The notes beneath the pieces were generated by a model, which did no database searches, had not been told where the DNA came from, and saw only the letters and a list, made by a program, of their open reading frames with translations. A program made the translations under genes and the position numbers. From an uncultured Caldilineaceae bacterium (GTDB taxonomy: Bacteria > Chloroflexota > Anaerolineae > Caldilineales > Caldilineaceae), in the NCBI GenBank assembly GCA_951812725.1, contig OX638330.1, positions 3,637,405 to 3,701,404 of the forward strand: a DNA stretch of 64,000 nt, in the 5' to 3' direction. Positions 56,215 through 64,000 of the stretch are shown one piece after another; positions within the stretch are counted from its first letter, which is position 1; the number at the start of each line of letters is the position of its first letter.

Positions 56215-57401
56215 TGCAGTCGCAATCCACTATCTCCTCGCCGCCATCCACCGGCGCTGATGGCAACTTCCTTCAGAACATGCTGTTGTTTGCCCGCCTG
56301 CTGCGCGGGCTGAGCATCCCTGTTACGCCAACACAGATTCTCGATTTGGTGGAGGCGCTAACGCAGATCGATCTGCGGGTCAGAGCGCAGGCGCGCGACG
56401 CGGCCAGAGCCGTTTTGGTCAGCCGGCAGGAGCATCTGGAACTGTTCGATGAGGCATTTGACCTGTTCTGGCGGGCGAGAGAGAGGCAGGAGCTTGCCCG
56501 CATCAATCTTGGCGAACTGCTGCAACGCACGCCGCAGGGCGAAATCCAGTACCGCCTGATTCAGGCCAACCGCGACCAGAAGAAGGACAGCCCACAGGTC
56601 GACGAAGAACCTCTCGTCGAGAAAATCTACACTTACAGCAGCGCCGAAGCCCTTCGTAGCAGGGATTTTGCGACGATGACCGAGTACGAGCTGCAGCAGG
56701 TAAAAGTGTTCATGGAACAGTTGCAGTGGTCACCGGCAGAACGGCGCACCCGGCGCCGCGTTCCTGCGAGCAATGGGGACCTGGTCGACCTGCGGCGGTC
56801 GCTGCGTCAGAATGTACGCTACGGAGGCGAGCCGCTGGTTATCGCGAGGCGTCAACGGAAGACCAGAAGGCGCCCGATAATCGCGCTGGCAGACATAAGC
56901 GGATCAATGGATCGTTACAGCAGAGTGTTGTTGCAGTTCCTGTATTCAATCACGCACGCCCTGGACAGGGTGGAGGCCTTTGTCTTCAGTACGCGATTGA
57001 CGCGCATCACGCGTCACCTGCGGCGGCGAGACATCGACTTGGCTTTGGACCAGACTGCGGAGGCCGTAGATGACTGGGCCGGCGGCACACGCATTGGCGA
57101 AGCGATCCGAGCCTTCAATTTCGACTGGGCGCGGCGCGTTTGCGGCCAAGGAGCTATAGTTCTCGTTATCAGCGATGGCTGGGACAGGGGCGATCCGCAG
57201 TTGCTGGCGGAGGAGATGGGCCGCCTGCAGCGGAGTTGTCATCGTCTGATCTGGCTGAATCCTCTGCTGGGTTCGCCCAGCTACGAACCGCTGACACGGG
57301 GGATTATGGCGGCGCTGCCGCATACGGATGAGTTCCTGCCGGTTCACAATTTGATTAGTTTGGAACAACTGGCGAAGGTGATGGCGGACGCGCAGTCTTG
57401 A
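56214..57401 (+). CDS. coxE: VWA-domain protein, CoxE type
   Basis: A 395-residue protein started at GTG 56214. The N-terminal helical part (FLQNMLLFARLLRGLSIPVTP) is typical of CoxE. The von Willebrand A domain begins near 220 with the metal site DISGSMDRYS and a second acidic site in VISDGWDRGDP. It works with the MoxR ATPase as a maturation pair. A 121-bp gap follows before the XdhC-type genes. Confidence 0.92.
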   Translation: MQSQSTISSPPSTGADGNFLQNMLLFARLLRGLSIPVTPTQILDLVEALTQIDLRVRAQARDAARAVLVSRQEHLELFDEAFDLFWRARERQELARINLGELLQRTPQGEIQYRLIQANRDQKKDSPQVDEEPLVEKIYTYSSAEALRSRDFATMTEYELQQVKVFMEQLQWSPAERRTRRRVPASNGDLVDLRRSLRQNVRYGGEPLVIARRQRKTRRRPIIALADISGSMDRYSRVLLQFLYSITHALDRVEAFVFSTRLTRITRHLRRRDIDLALDQTAEAVDDWAGGTRIGEAIRAFNFDWARRVCGQGAIVLVISDGWDRGDPQLLAEEMGRLQRSCHRLIWLNPLLGSPSYEPLTRGIMAALPHTDEFLPVHNLISLEQLAKVMADAQS

Positions 57402-57522
57402 AAGACTGTATGGTCTGTGCCCAAGGCGACCGGACGATTGGCAAAATGCGGAGCGCTGCAGAAGTTGTAGTCTTTTATGGACGGCGCGCAGTAACCTGGA
57501 TTACCGGAAGGCAGGTCCTAAG

Positions 57523-57837
57523 ATGAAAGAGATCCTGGCTGACATCGAGAACTGGCAGCAAGCAGGCAAGCAGGTTGCGCTAGCGACGGTGGTGGAGGTG
57601 TACGGTTCGGCGCCGCGGCCTTTGGGCGCGAAGTTGGCCGTGTCGGAAGACGGCGCGATGGTAGGATCTGTGAGCGGCGGCTGCGTTGAAAGCGCCACCG
57701 TACAGGAAGCGCTGGAGGTGTTGTCATCGGGCAAACCGCGTCTTGTCTCCTACGGTTTTGCCGATGAGACGGCCTGGGAGGTGGGTCTGGCCTGTGGGGG
57801 CACGATCGAAGTATTTATAGAGCCTTTGGATTGGTAG
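57523..57837 (+). CDS. Short XdhC/CoxI-family protein (N-terminal domain only)
   Basis: A 104-residue protein matching the XdhC_CoxI domain: ATVVEVYGSAPRPLGAKLAVSEDGAMVGSVSGGCVES with the conserved Cys. XdhC proteins bind molybdenum cofactor and help its sulfuration before insertion. It lacks the Rossmann C-terminal half, which sits in the following gene. Both have their own starts and ribosome sites, so this looks like a natural two-gene arrangement and not a frameshift. Confidence 0.86.
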   Translation: MKEILADIENWQQAGKQVALATVVEVYGSAPRPLGAKLAVSEDGAMVGSVSGGCVESATVQEALEVLSSGKPRLVSYGFADETAWEVGLACGGTIEVFIEPLDW

Positions 57838-57854
57838 CAACTGGAAGGGATAGA

Positions 57855-58622
57855 GTGGCTGAACTTTTCAATGCGGTGGTGCAGGCCATCCGGCAAGATG
57901 AGTTATGCGCTATCGTCACTGTTCTGAGCGGAGACGAAATCGGGCGTAAGATGCTGGTGCGCCGGCGGCGCGGGCCGGACGAGCGCGGCCCCAACCTTGC
58001 GACAGTTGGATCATTGGGAAACGCGGCCCTGGAGCATGGGGCCGCCGTCCACGCGGCGGAAGCGATGGATGCGCGGCGGGCTAACCGCGTTTCTGTGACG
58101 GTAGAAGATCGGGAATTGGATCTGTTGATCGATGTCCATGTGCCGCAAGAGACACTGGTAATTGTGGGTGCTGTTCACATCGCCATTCCGCTTGTCACCT
58201 TTGCCCGTGAACTTGGCCTGCATACGGTAGTAATCGACGCCCGGCCCATTTTTGCCACCCAGGATCGGTTCGACCATGCAGACGAGTTGATCAGGAGCTG
58301 GCCTGAAGACGCTCTGCAGGAGTTGAAGCTGAACGAATCCACTTATGTTGTGACGTTGACACACGACGAAAAGCTGGACACGCCCGCACTGATTTACGCG
58401 CTTGACCATCCTGCCGGCTATATTGGCGCGCTGGGTTCGAAGCGGACGCATGCCAAACGGGTAGCAGTGCTGCGCGAAGCCGGTGTCAGCGATGAACAGA
58501 TTGACCGCATTCACGCGCCGATTGGGCTTGACCTGGGCGGGCGCGGCCCCGAAGAGATCGCGCTGTCGATCATTGCGGAGATTGTACAGGTGCGGAATAA
58601 CAGAAAGGAGGCGGGCGCATGA
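57855..58622 (+). CDS. XdhC/CoxI-family protein with Rossmann domain
   Basis: A protein of about 255 residues, started at GTG 57855 with AAGGGA 5 nt upstream. The N-terminal 100 residues are a diverged XdhC_CoxI domain; the C-terminal half is the XdhC_C Rossmann domain with [37 protein letters not shown] and [20 protein letters not shown]. The expected second Gly of the nucleotide loop (GAGH) is Val here. The stop overlaps the glcD start by 4 bp. Confidence 0.88.
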   Translation: MAELFNAVVQAIRQDELCAIVTVLSGDEIGRKMLVRRRRGPDERGPNLATVGSLGNAALEHGAAVHAAEAMDARRANRVSVTVEDRELDLLIDVHVPQETLVIVGAVHIAIPLVTFARELGLHTVVIDARPIFATQDRFDHADELIRSWPEDALQELKLNESTYVVTLTHDEKLDTPALIYALDHPAGYIGALGSKRTHAKRVAVLREAGVSDEQIDRIHAPIGLDLGGRGPEEIALSIIAEIVQVRNNRKEAGA

Positions 58623-60064
58623 GCGGTCATCCTTTGATCGTGGCACTCTCGCGCTTGTATGAAACAGACCGGCTGTTGACCCGGCCGGCCCAGTTGATGG
58701 CATACGAGTCGGACGCGCTCACTGCTTTTCAGCAGAGACCGGCGGCGGTCGTGATCCCGCAGGACCGCGCAGAGGTGGTCGAGACGATCCGTCTTTGCCA
58801 CGAGCACAGTGTCCCTTTCGTTGCGCGGGGGAGCGGCACCAGCTTGTCGGGCGGATCTCTGCCGATCGCTGACGGTATCGTAATCGCCCTGAATCGCTTG
58901 GACAGCATTTTGCGGCTGGACGCGGAGGAGCGAATCGCGGTCGTAGAGCCGGGCGTGATAAATCTGAAGGTCTCCGAGGCGGCGAAGCCCTTTGGCCTCT
59001 ACTATGCCCCTGATCCTTCTAGCCAGTCGATTTGCACGATTGGCGGCAACGTGGCCTTTAATTCTGGGGGCGCGCACTGTCTCAAGTACGGGATGACCAG
59101 TAACCATGTCTTGGGAATGACGGTTGCGCTGCCCGACGGCGAGGTGGTCGAGCTAGGGGGCGAAAGTCTGGAGGGAGTCGGCCCGGATCTGCCCGGTTTT
59201 TTTGTGGGGAGTGAAGGGCTTTTCGGCGTTGCGCTGGAGATCACACTGCGGCTGCTGCCGATCCCGGAAACCTACCGCACTGTGCTGGCAGCGTATGACT
59301 CGTTACATGCGGCGGGGGATGCGGTTACGGCGGTCGTGGCCTCCGGCCTGCTTCCGGGTGCGATCGAGATCATGGACGCTCTCGCGATCAAGGCGGCTGA
59401 GGTGGGCGCAAAGGCCGGCTATCCGACCGCGCCGGCGCTCCTGATCGTCGAGTTGGAGGGAGAAGAGAGCGCGGTGGAGGCTGAATTTGCGAAGTTGATG
59501 CAGTTGATCGAAGAGACCTCACCGCTCGAGGTGCGCATGGCCCAGACCGCTGACGAACGAGCCCGCATCTGGAAGGGGCGCAAGGCGGCTTTCTCAGCGG
59601 TGGGACGGCTGGCCCCGGACTATATTGTGCAGGATGGGGTCGTGCCCCGCAGCCGGTTGGGGGATGCGCTGGCAGAGATCGACCGTCTCAGTGCAAGCTA
59701 CGGCATTGATGTAGCCAACGTTTTCCACGCCGGCGACGGCAATCTGCACCCGCTGATCCTGTTCGATGGCCGCGAGGAGGGCGCACTGGAACGGGCCGAG
59801 GAATTGGCCGGCGAGATTCTTGAGCTGTGCGTCGATCTGGGGGGTTCGATTACCGGCGAACACGGGGTCGGCATGGAAAAACGCGCCTTCCTGCCCAAAA
59901 TGTATGGGCCGCTGGAGATGCAGGCGATGGAAGATGTGCGCCGCAGCGTGGATAGCCAATCTCTCGCCAACCGCGGCAAGATGCTGCCCGCGGGCGAGGC
60001 GGAATCATTGACCCACGTCGGTCCCCATCCCCTGGAGAAGGCAGGGGTTATCTTCAGGGAGTAG
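58619..60064 (+). CDS. glcD: FAD-linked oxidase, glycolate oxidase GlcD type
   Basis: A 481-residue flavoprotein of the vanillyl-alcohol-oxidase fold. FAD motifs: [15 protein letters not shown], and [21 protein letters not shown]; the C-terminal catalytic region has HAGDGNLHP and [13 protein letters not shown]. It would oxidise glycolate or a related 2-hydroxy acid. The start overlaps the upstream XdhC-type gene, so it is part of the cox transcript. glcE lies 2.4 kb downstream; no iron-sulfur glcF gene is in the window, although it may follow beyond the edge. Confidence 0.92.
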   Translation: MSGHPLIVALSRLYETDRLLTRPAQLMAYESDALTAFQQRPAAVVIPQDRAEVVETIRLCHEHSVPFVARGSGTSLSGGSLPIADGIVIALNRLDSILRLDAEERIAVVEPGVINLKVSEAAKPFGLYYAPDPSSQSICTIGGNVAFNSGGAHCLKYGMTSNHVLGMTVALPDGEVVELGGESLEGVGPDLPGFFVGSEGLFGVALEITLRLLPIPETYRTVLAAYDSLHAAGDAVTAVVASGLLPGAIEIMDALAIKAAEVGAKAGYPTAPALLIVELEGEESAVEAEFAKLMQLIEETSPLEVRMAQTADERARIWKGRKAAFSAVGRLAPDYIVQDGVVPRSRLGDALAEIDRLSASYGIDVANVFHAGDGNLHPLILFDGREEGALERAEELAGEILELCVDLGGSITGEHGVGMEKRAFLPKMYGPLEMQAMEDVRRSVDSQSLANRGKMLPAGEAESLTHVGPHPLEKAGVIFRE

Positions 60065-60181
60065 TGGAAGAGTAACCAGCCCGTTGGTCGGAAGCAATAA
60101 GGGCCGGTCTTGCAGCGTTCAGAATTAAGGCAGCGAGAGGTACGATTTGAAAAAGTGTCAGACCATAGGGGCGTCTGAGCG

Positions 60182-62314
60182 ATGAGAGTTCTCATACTCT
60201 TCGCCGTTGCCTTGCTCATTCTCACAACTGCCGCGGCCTGTGTACCAAGCGAAGATCCTGGCCGATCTGGCTCCGTATCAACGGTTGAAACGGGACCCGC
60301 TGCGACCGCTACGCCGGCGCAGCCCAGTGAAAATATCGCGGTGTTGGGAACCGCCGATGCCTTTGAACGAAGTGGTTTCGCGCAGATGGCTACTGACGGG
60401 GATCTGGAATCGATCTGGAGTTCGCAGCAGTTTGCGCCGCAGTGGTTCTCGATAGCTTTCGACAGCTTCTTCCTGGTGGACAAGATCGAGCTGATTGTTA
60501 CGCAACTACCCGCCGGCCCAACTACACACGAGGTGTGGCTGGGGAGCGGGTCTGACACGCGTGTACTCCAGGAGCGGCTCATCGACGTTCATACGGAAGA
60601 CGGCCAGATTCTCGAGATCGCGATCGAGCCGGCGCGCAGGTTGAACGAGGTTCTGATAGTTACGCTGGACAGCCCCAGCTGGGTGGGTTGGCGAGAGGTG
60701 AGGGTATTTGGCTCGCCAACCACCGGGGCCTTGGAGGCGGCTGCGGAGGGAAGTGCGCTAGAGGCCGAGGGGTCCGTCGCCGAATCTTCCGAGCTCTTGG
60801 GGGAAAATGTTGCAGCCCTTGGATCGGGGTTTGCTTCGGCGGGGAAGGAGTCCGCCAAGCTGGCGTTGGATGGTGATCCGGCCTCATTTTGGAGTGCTCA
60901 ACTTGAGGCCCCACAGTGGTACTCGGTTTCCTTCGATGATCTGTATCTCGTTGACAAGCTGGAGATGGTGATCGCGCAGTCTCCCGCTGGCCCATCTACT
61001 CATGAGGTCTGGCTGGGGAATGGCTCTGGCACGCGGACATTGTACAGGCGGTTCGACGATTTGCAGACGGAAGATGGTCAGACGTTAGAGGTTCCTATCG
61101 TTCCGCCGCGCAGTATCAGCGAGGTGCTTGTTCTGACACTTGACAGCCCGAGTTGGGTGGCTTGGCGGGAGGTGAGAATTTTTGGCTCATCATCTTCGGA
61201 CCCGATAGGGGAGGAGGGGCTGCCTCGATTTGCGTTGCGCAAAGTTGCCGAGGGGCTGAAGTTGCCGGTGCATGTTACACATGCCGGCGATGGGTCTGAG
61301 CGTCTGTTCGTGGTCGAGCAAGAGGGACGGATCCGCATTGTCAGAAACGGTTCTAGCGAGGAAACACCGTTCTTGGACATCTCGGGTCGTGTCCGATGTT
61401 GCGGAGAGCGAGGGTTACTCAATGTGGCTTTCCCGCCGGACTATGCTGCCAAACAGTATTTCTATGTGAGCTATACAGACAAACCGGGTGATACAGTCAT
61501 AAGCCGCTTCAGGACGACGGCCGATCCCGACGTAGCCGATCCTGAGAGCGAAGAGGTCGTGCTGCTGATCGCGCAGCCGGACCAGGTCCACAACGGCGGC
61601 CGCATCGTCTTCGGCCCAAATGATGGGTTCCTTTACATTGGCAGCGGTGACGGCGGCCACCCAACACTCAAGGATGTTGAGAATCGGGCGCAAAACCCTG
61701 ACACTCTGCTGGGCAAGATTTTACGTATCGATGTGGAGTCGGACGCCACACCATACGGCGTCCCTGCAGACAACCCATTTGCGCAGATAGACGGCTATCG
61801 CGGTGAGATTTGGGCGCTGGGTTTTCGCAATCCATGGGGCTTTGCCTTTGACAGGCTGACCGGCGACCTATACATCCCCGATCCGGGTCACATAAGACAC
61901 GAAGAGGTGAATTTTCAACCGGCGGCAAGCGGCGGCGGCGAAAACTATGGATGGAACGTCAAGGAGGGCAGTCGCTGTTTTGATTCTCTGACGTGCAGCG
62001 CGCAGGGCTTGATTTCGCCGGTGGTTGAATACGATCACGTGTACTCCTGTGCGATCGTGGGGGGCGCGGTCTATCGCGGAAGTGACTATCTCGATTTGCA
62101 GGGTGTATTCTTCTATGGCGACTTCTGCAGCGGCAGAATCTGGGGGCTGAGACGAGCTGGCGCCGATTCAAACCAAGGCATCTATGACGGCTGGCAGAGC
62201 ACACTGCCCGTGAACGCCAAGGTCCCTGTCAGCAGCGTTGGCGAAGATGAAAAGGGCAACGTGTACGTCACTGGCTATCAGGATGGCGTGCTTTACATGA
62301 TCACGGGAGAATAG
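60182..62314 (+). CDS. Lipoprotein with two discoidin-like domains and a sorbosone/glucose dehydrogenase-type propeller
   Basis: A 710-residue protein. The signal peptide ends LTTAAAC, lipid-anchored at Cys20. Two copies of an F5/8 type C-like domain (about 48-178 and 205-336) share ATDGD/LDGDP, W-S-x-Q, THEVWLG and SPSWV-x-WREVR-x-FGS; such domains bind sugars or surfaces. The rest is a PQQ-type soluble aldose dehydrogenase propeller (LPVHVTHAGDGSERLFVVEQEGRI, RGLLNVAFPPDY, GGHPT, LGKILRIDV, GFRNPWGFAFD, PVVEYDH). It probably oxidises sugars or other alcohols outside the cell. It sits between glcD and glcE. Confidence 0.85.
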   Translation: MRVLILFAVALLILTTAAACVPSEDPGRSGSVSTVETGPAATATPAQPSENIAVLGTADAFERSGFAQMATDGDLESIWSSQQFAPQWFSIAFDSFFLVDKIELIVTQLPAGPTTHEVWLGSGSDTRVLQERLIDVHTEDGQILEIAIEPARRLNEVLIVTLDSPSWVGWREVRVFGSPTTGALEAAAEGSALEAEGSVAESSELLGENVAALGSGFASAGKESAKLALDGDPASFWSAQLEAPQWYSVSFDDLYLVDKLEMVIAQSPAGPSTHEVWLGNGSGTRTLYRRFDDLQTEDGQTLEVPIVPPRSISEVLVLTLDSPSWVAWREVRIFGSSSSDPIGEEGLPRFALRKVAEGLKLPVHVTHAGDGSERLFVVEQEGRIRIVRNGSSEETPFLDISGRVRCCGERGLLNVAFPPDYAAKQYFYVSYTDKPGDTVISRFRTTADPDVADPESEEVVLLIAQPDQVHNGGRIVFGPNDGFLYIGSGDGGHPTLKDVENRAQNPDTLLGKILRIDVESDATPYGVPADNPFAQIDGYRGEIWALGFRNPWGFAFDRLTGDLYIPDPGHIRHEEVNFQPAASGGGENYGWNVKEGSRCFDSLTCSAQGLISPVVEYDHVYSCAIVGGAVYRGSDYLDLQGVFFYGDFCSGRIWGLRRAGADSNQGIYDGWQSTLPVNAKVPVSSVGEDEKGNVYVTGYQDGVLYMITGE

Positions 62315-62454
62315 AGAGTTGAGGTTGCCTGTTACTCACGCCCGGTTTTTGGCCTCGCTGATGGACACCGATACACTGAATGCAGACCTACGGGAAACAG
62401 CATTTCAATTCGCCGCCGACAAGGTGAAAGACAGTTGGGCGAGAAGCAGAGACA

Positions 62455-63633
62455 ATGACCACCGTTGCTGAAATTCAGGATGCAGTGCGAGAGGCGAGGC
62501 GGGTGCGCGTTCGGGGAGGCGGCTCCAAACCGGCCCTGTCGCTGCGGGACTGTGAAGACGACGCGCAGTTGCTCAACCTGTCAACCCTAAAGGGGGTGGT
62601 CGAGTACCAGCCGGACGAATACACCTTTACAGCCCGCGCCGGCACGTCAGTTGCCGAGATAGGGGCGATGCTGGCGGAAGAGGGACAGTACCTGCCCTTT
62701 GATCCGCCGCTGGCCGAACGGGGAGCAACGCTAGGCGGGACGGTTGCGGCCGGGCTCAGCGGGGCGGGGCGTTACCGCTACGGCGGCATCCGCGACTTTC
62801 TGATTGGCATTCGCTTTGTCGACGGGCAGGGGCAGGAGATCCGGGGCGGTGGTACGGTGGTAAAGAATGCGGCCGGCTTCGACTTTCCTAAACTATTTGT
62901 CGGCAGCCTGGGGAGGCTGGGTGTTTTAACAGAACTGACCTTCAAAGTTTTTCCCCAGCCGCCGGCCTTTGCGACAGTCACCGCCGATTTTGGCACGCTC
63001 TCCGATCTGCTGTCCGCTCTGGACGCGGTGACGCGCAGCGCCATCGACCTGCACGCGGTCGATTTTGCACCAGCAGAGGATGGGTGGACACTGTGGGTGC
63101 GCATTGGCGGTCTGCTGGCCGCGTTGCAAGAGAGGGTGGAGGCATTGCAGGCGGTGGTCACGGCGGGAGCCGGCGAAACGCGCCGCCTTACAAATTTATT
63201 TGGCCAGGACGACGATATTTTGTGGCAACAGGCGCGGTCAATGACCTGGCTAAAGGACGGGATGGCGCTGGTGAAAGTCCCATTGACGCCACAGCGGATC
63301 CCGGCGATGGAGGAAGCGGTCAGCGGATGCAATCTCGCGTCGCGTCGGTATAGTGTCGGCGGGAACCTGCTATGGCTTGGTTGGCCCGACGAGGCGGTAC
63401 CGGCGTTGGATGGGGGAGAGCAGGACGAGCCGCAAGACCTCCACAGCCTTCTGCTAGGCCTGAACATGCAAGGTTTACTGCTCTTGGGGCGTGGGCGGCG
63501 CGCGCCGGAACCAAACAATGGAGACAACGCGGACAGCGGAGAGGACCCTCTGCTGGGCCGGCCGTTACAGAACGCATTCCTGAAGAGGATTGCCGCGGCA
63601 CTGGACCCGGCGGGAAAGTTTGATCCGTGGTAA
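62455..63633 (+). CDS. glcE: FAD-binding subunit, glycolate oxidase GlcE type
   Basis: A 392-residue FAD-binding protein, a shorter relative of GlcD. Motifs: FTARAGTSVAEIGAML, LPFDPPLAERGATLGGTVAAGLSG, and KNAAGFDFPKLFVGSLG. It lacks the C-terminal catalytic His motif of GlcD, as usual for GlcE. The start ATG 62455 lies 140 bp after the sugar dehydrogenase lipoprotein. A quinone oxidoreductase gene, not glcF, follows 29 bp downstream. Confidence 0.9.
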   Translation: MTTVAEIQDAVREARRVRVRGGGSKPALSLRDCEDDAQLLNLSTLKGVVEYQPDEYTFTARAGTSVAEIGAMLAEEGQYLPFDPPLAERGATLGGTVAAGLSGAGRYRYGGIRDFLIGIRFVDGQGQEIRGGGTVVKNAAGFDFPKLFVGSLGRLGVLTELTFKVFPQPPAFATVTADFGTLSDLLSALDAVTRSAIDLHAVDFAPAEDGWTLWVRIGGLLAALQERVEALQAVVTAGAGETRRLTNLFGQDDDILWQQARSMTWLKDGMALVKVPLTPQRIPAMEEAVSGCNLASRRYSVGGNLLWLGWPDEAVPALDGGEQDEPQDLHSLLLGLNMQGLLLLGRGRRAPEPNNGDNADSGEDPLLGRPLQNAFLKRIAAALDPAGKFDPW

Positions 63634-63662
63634 CAACAGCCATCATATAGAGGAGAAAACTG

Positions 63663-64000
63663 ATGAGAGCGATTCGTATCCAAGAGGTAGGCGACCCCGA
63701 TGTGCTTCAATGCGTTGACCTGCCTACACCGGAGCCTGGCGCAGGCGAGGCGCGCGTAAAAATGGAAGTGGCCGGTGTCAACTTTATCGACACCTACCAC
63801 CGCAGAGGATGGTATCCGATGCCCCTGCCATTCACTCCTGGCGTCGAAGGCGCGGGGATTGTCGATGCAGTCGGCGAGGGTGTAACTGAAGTGGCGGTTG
63901 GGGATGCCGTGGCCTACGGGATGTCGCCCGGGTCATATGCCGAATATGCCATCGTCCCCTCCAGAGTGCTGGTCCATCGCGGCGCGGGGGTAAATGCGCA
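63663..64000 (+). CDS. Zinc-free quinone oxidoreductase (MDR family), cut by window edge
   Basis: The first 112 codons of an NADPH:quinone reductase-like protein. [31 protein letters not shown] and [19 protein letters not shown] are typical of the quinone oxidoreductase group of medium-chain dehydrogenases, which lack the catalytic zinc Cys. GAGGAG precedes the ATG. The frame is open to the right edge, so the nucleotide domain is not visible. Confidence 0.88.
   Translation, partial: MRAIRIQEVGDPDVLQCVDLPTPEPGAGEARVKMEVAGVNFIDTYHRRGWYPMPLPFTPGVEGAGIVDAVGEGVTEVAVGDAVAYGMSPGSYAEYAIVPSRVLVHRGAGVNA

Noticed and set aside
57523..58622. XdhC broken by a frameshift
   Set aside because: The second gene has its own start, ribosome site and a diverged copy of the N-terminal domain, so two genes are more likely.

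Overview
The window looks like chromosomal DNA of a free-living or host-associated Chloroflexota bacterium, most likely in or near the Anaerolineae/Caldilineales. This is inferred from gene content and style, not from a marker-gene search: a form II (AYRGAGR) CO-dehydrogenase-type cluster, phytanoyl-CoA dioxygenase genes beside a peptide-type ABC transporter, CAD-like dihydroorotase, Thr/Pro-rich linkers in secreted proteins, moderately high GC, and a dispersed GC-rich double-hairpin repeat. No phage, plasmid, transposase or CRISPR array was seen.

Layout. 1-1979: a minus-strand metallophosphoesterase with a long C-terminal domain, cut by the left edge. 2.7-8.2 kb: substrate-binding lipoprotein, TIM-barrel glycosidase-like protein and two permeases; no ATPase gene is present. 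9.0-12.8 kb: two Fe/2-oxoglutarate (PhyH) oxygenases, an alpha/beta hydrolase and an SMP-30-like lactonase, so the first 13 kb reads as an uptake-and-breakdown locus. 13-14 kb: Ser/Thr kinase. 13.9-17.3 kb: sdhCDAB behind a near-consensus promoter. 17.6-21.4 kb: zinc-ribbon membrane protease, icd, and a short-chain dehydrogenase. 21.7-30.8 kb: housekeeping genes (4-TM cytochrome-like protein, fabF, pyrB, pyrC, hemC-hemD-methyltransferase-hemB). 31.0-33.7 kb: RNA genes tRNA-Ser(GGA), SRP RNA and tmRNA, with an MFS transporter and an acetyltransferase between them. 33.8-34.5 kb: an MNT/HEPN toxin-antitoxin pair. 34.8-41.2 kb: aldo/keto reductase and three exported proteins, two of which share a paired C-terminal domain. 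41.3-47.6 kb: sugar-acid style metabolism (split Tm-1-like pair, Gfo/Idh dehydrogenase, cupin, enolase-superfamily enzyme). 47.6-49.2 kb: repeat-rich non-coding DNA. 49.2-60.1 kb: RDD protein, then the molybdenum hydroxylase cluster coxG-S-L-M, P-loop kinase, coxD-E and two XdhC-type genes, running into glcD. 60.2-64 kb: a two-discoidin-domain sugar dehydrogenase lipoprotein, glcE and a cut-off quinone oxidoreductase.

The strongest leads are: a PhyH-family protein with His-x-Gly in place of the iron-binding His-x-Asp, the arrangement known from Fe/2OG halogenases; a 322-bp tandem repeat carrying three GTCGAC palindromes exactly 10 bp apart, which runs into the start of the RDD gene; a four-copy dispersed repeat whose hairpin stem varies with pairing kept; neighbouring exported proteins with the same 84-residue-spaced C-terminal doublet, flanking a Tat-exported HNH-like membrane protein; and a tmRNA with an unusually long, Ala-ending tag frame. 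Protein families were recognised by eye from motifs; no database search was run.
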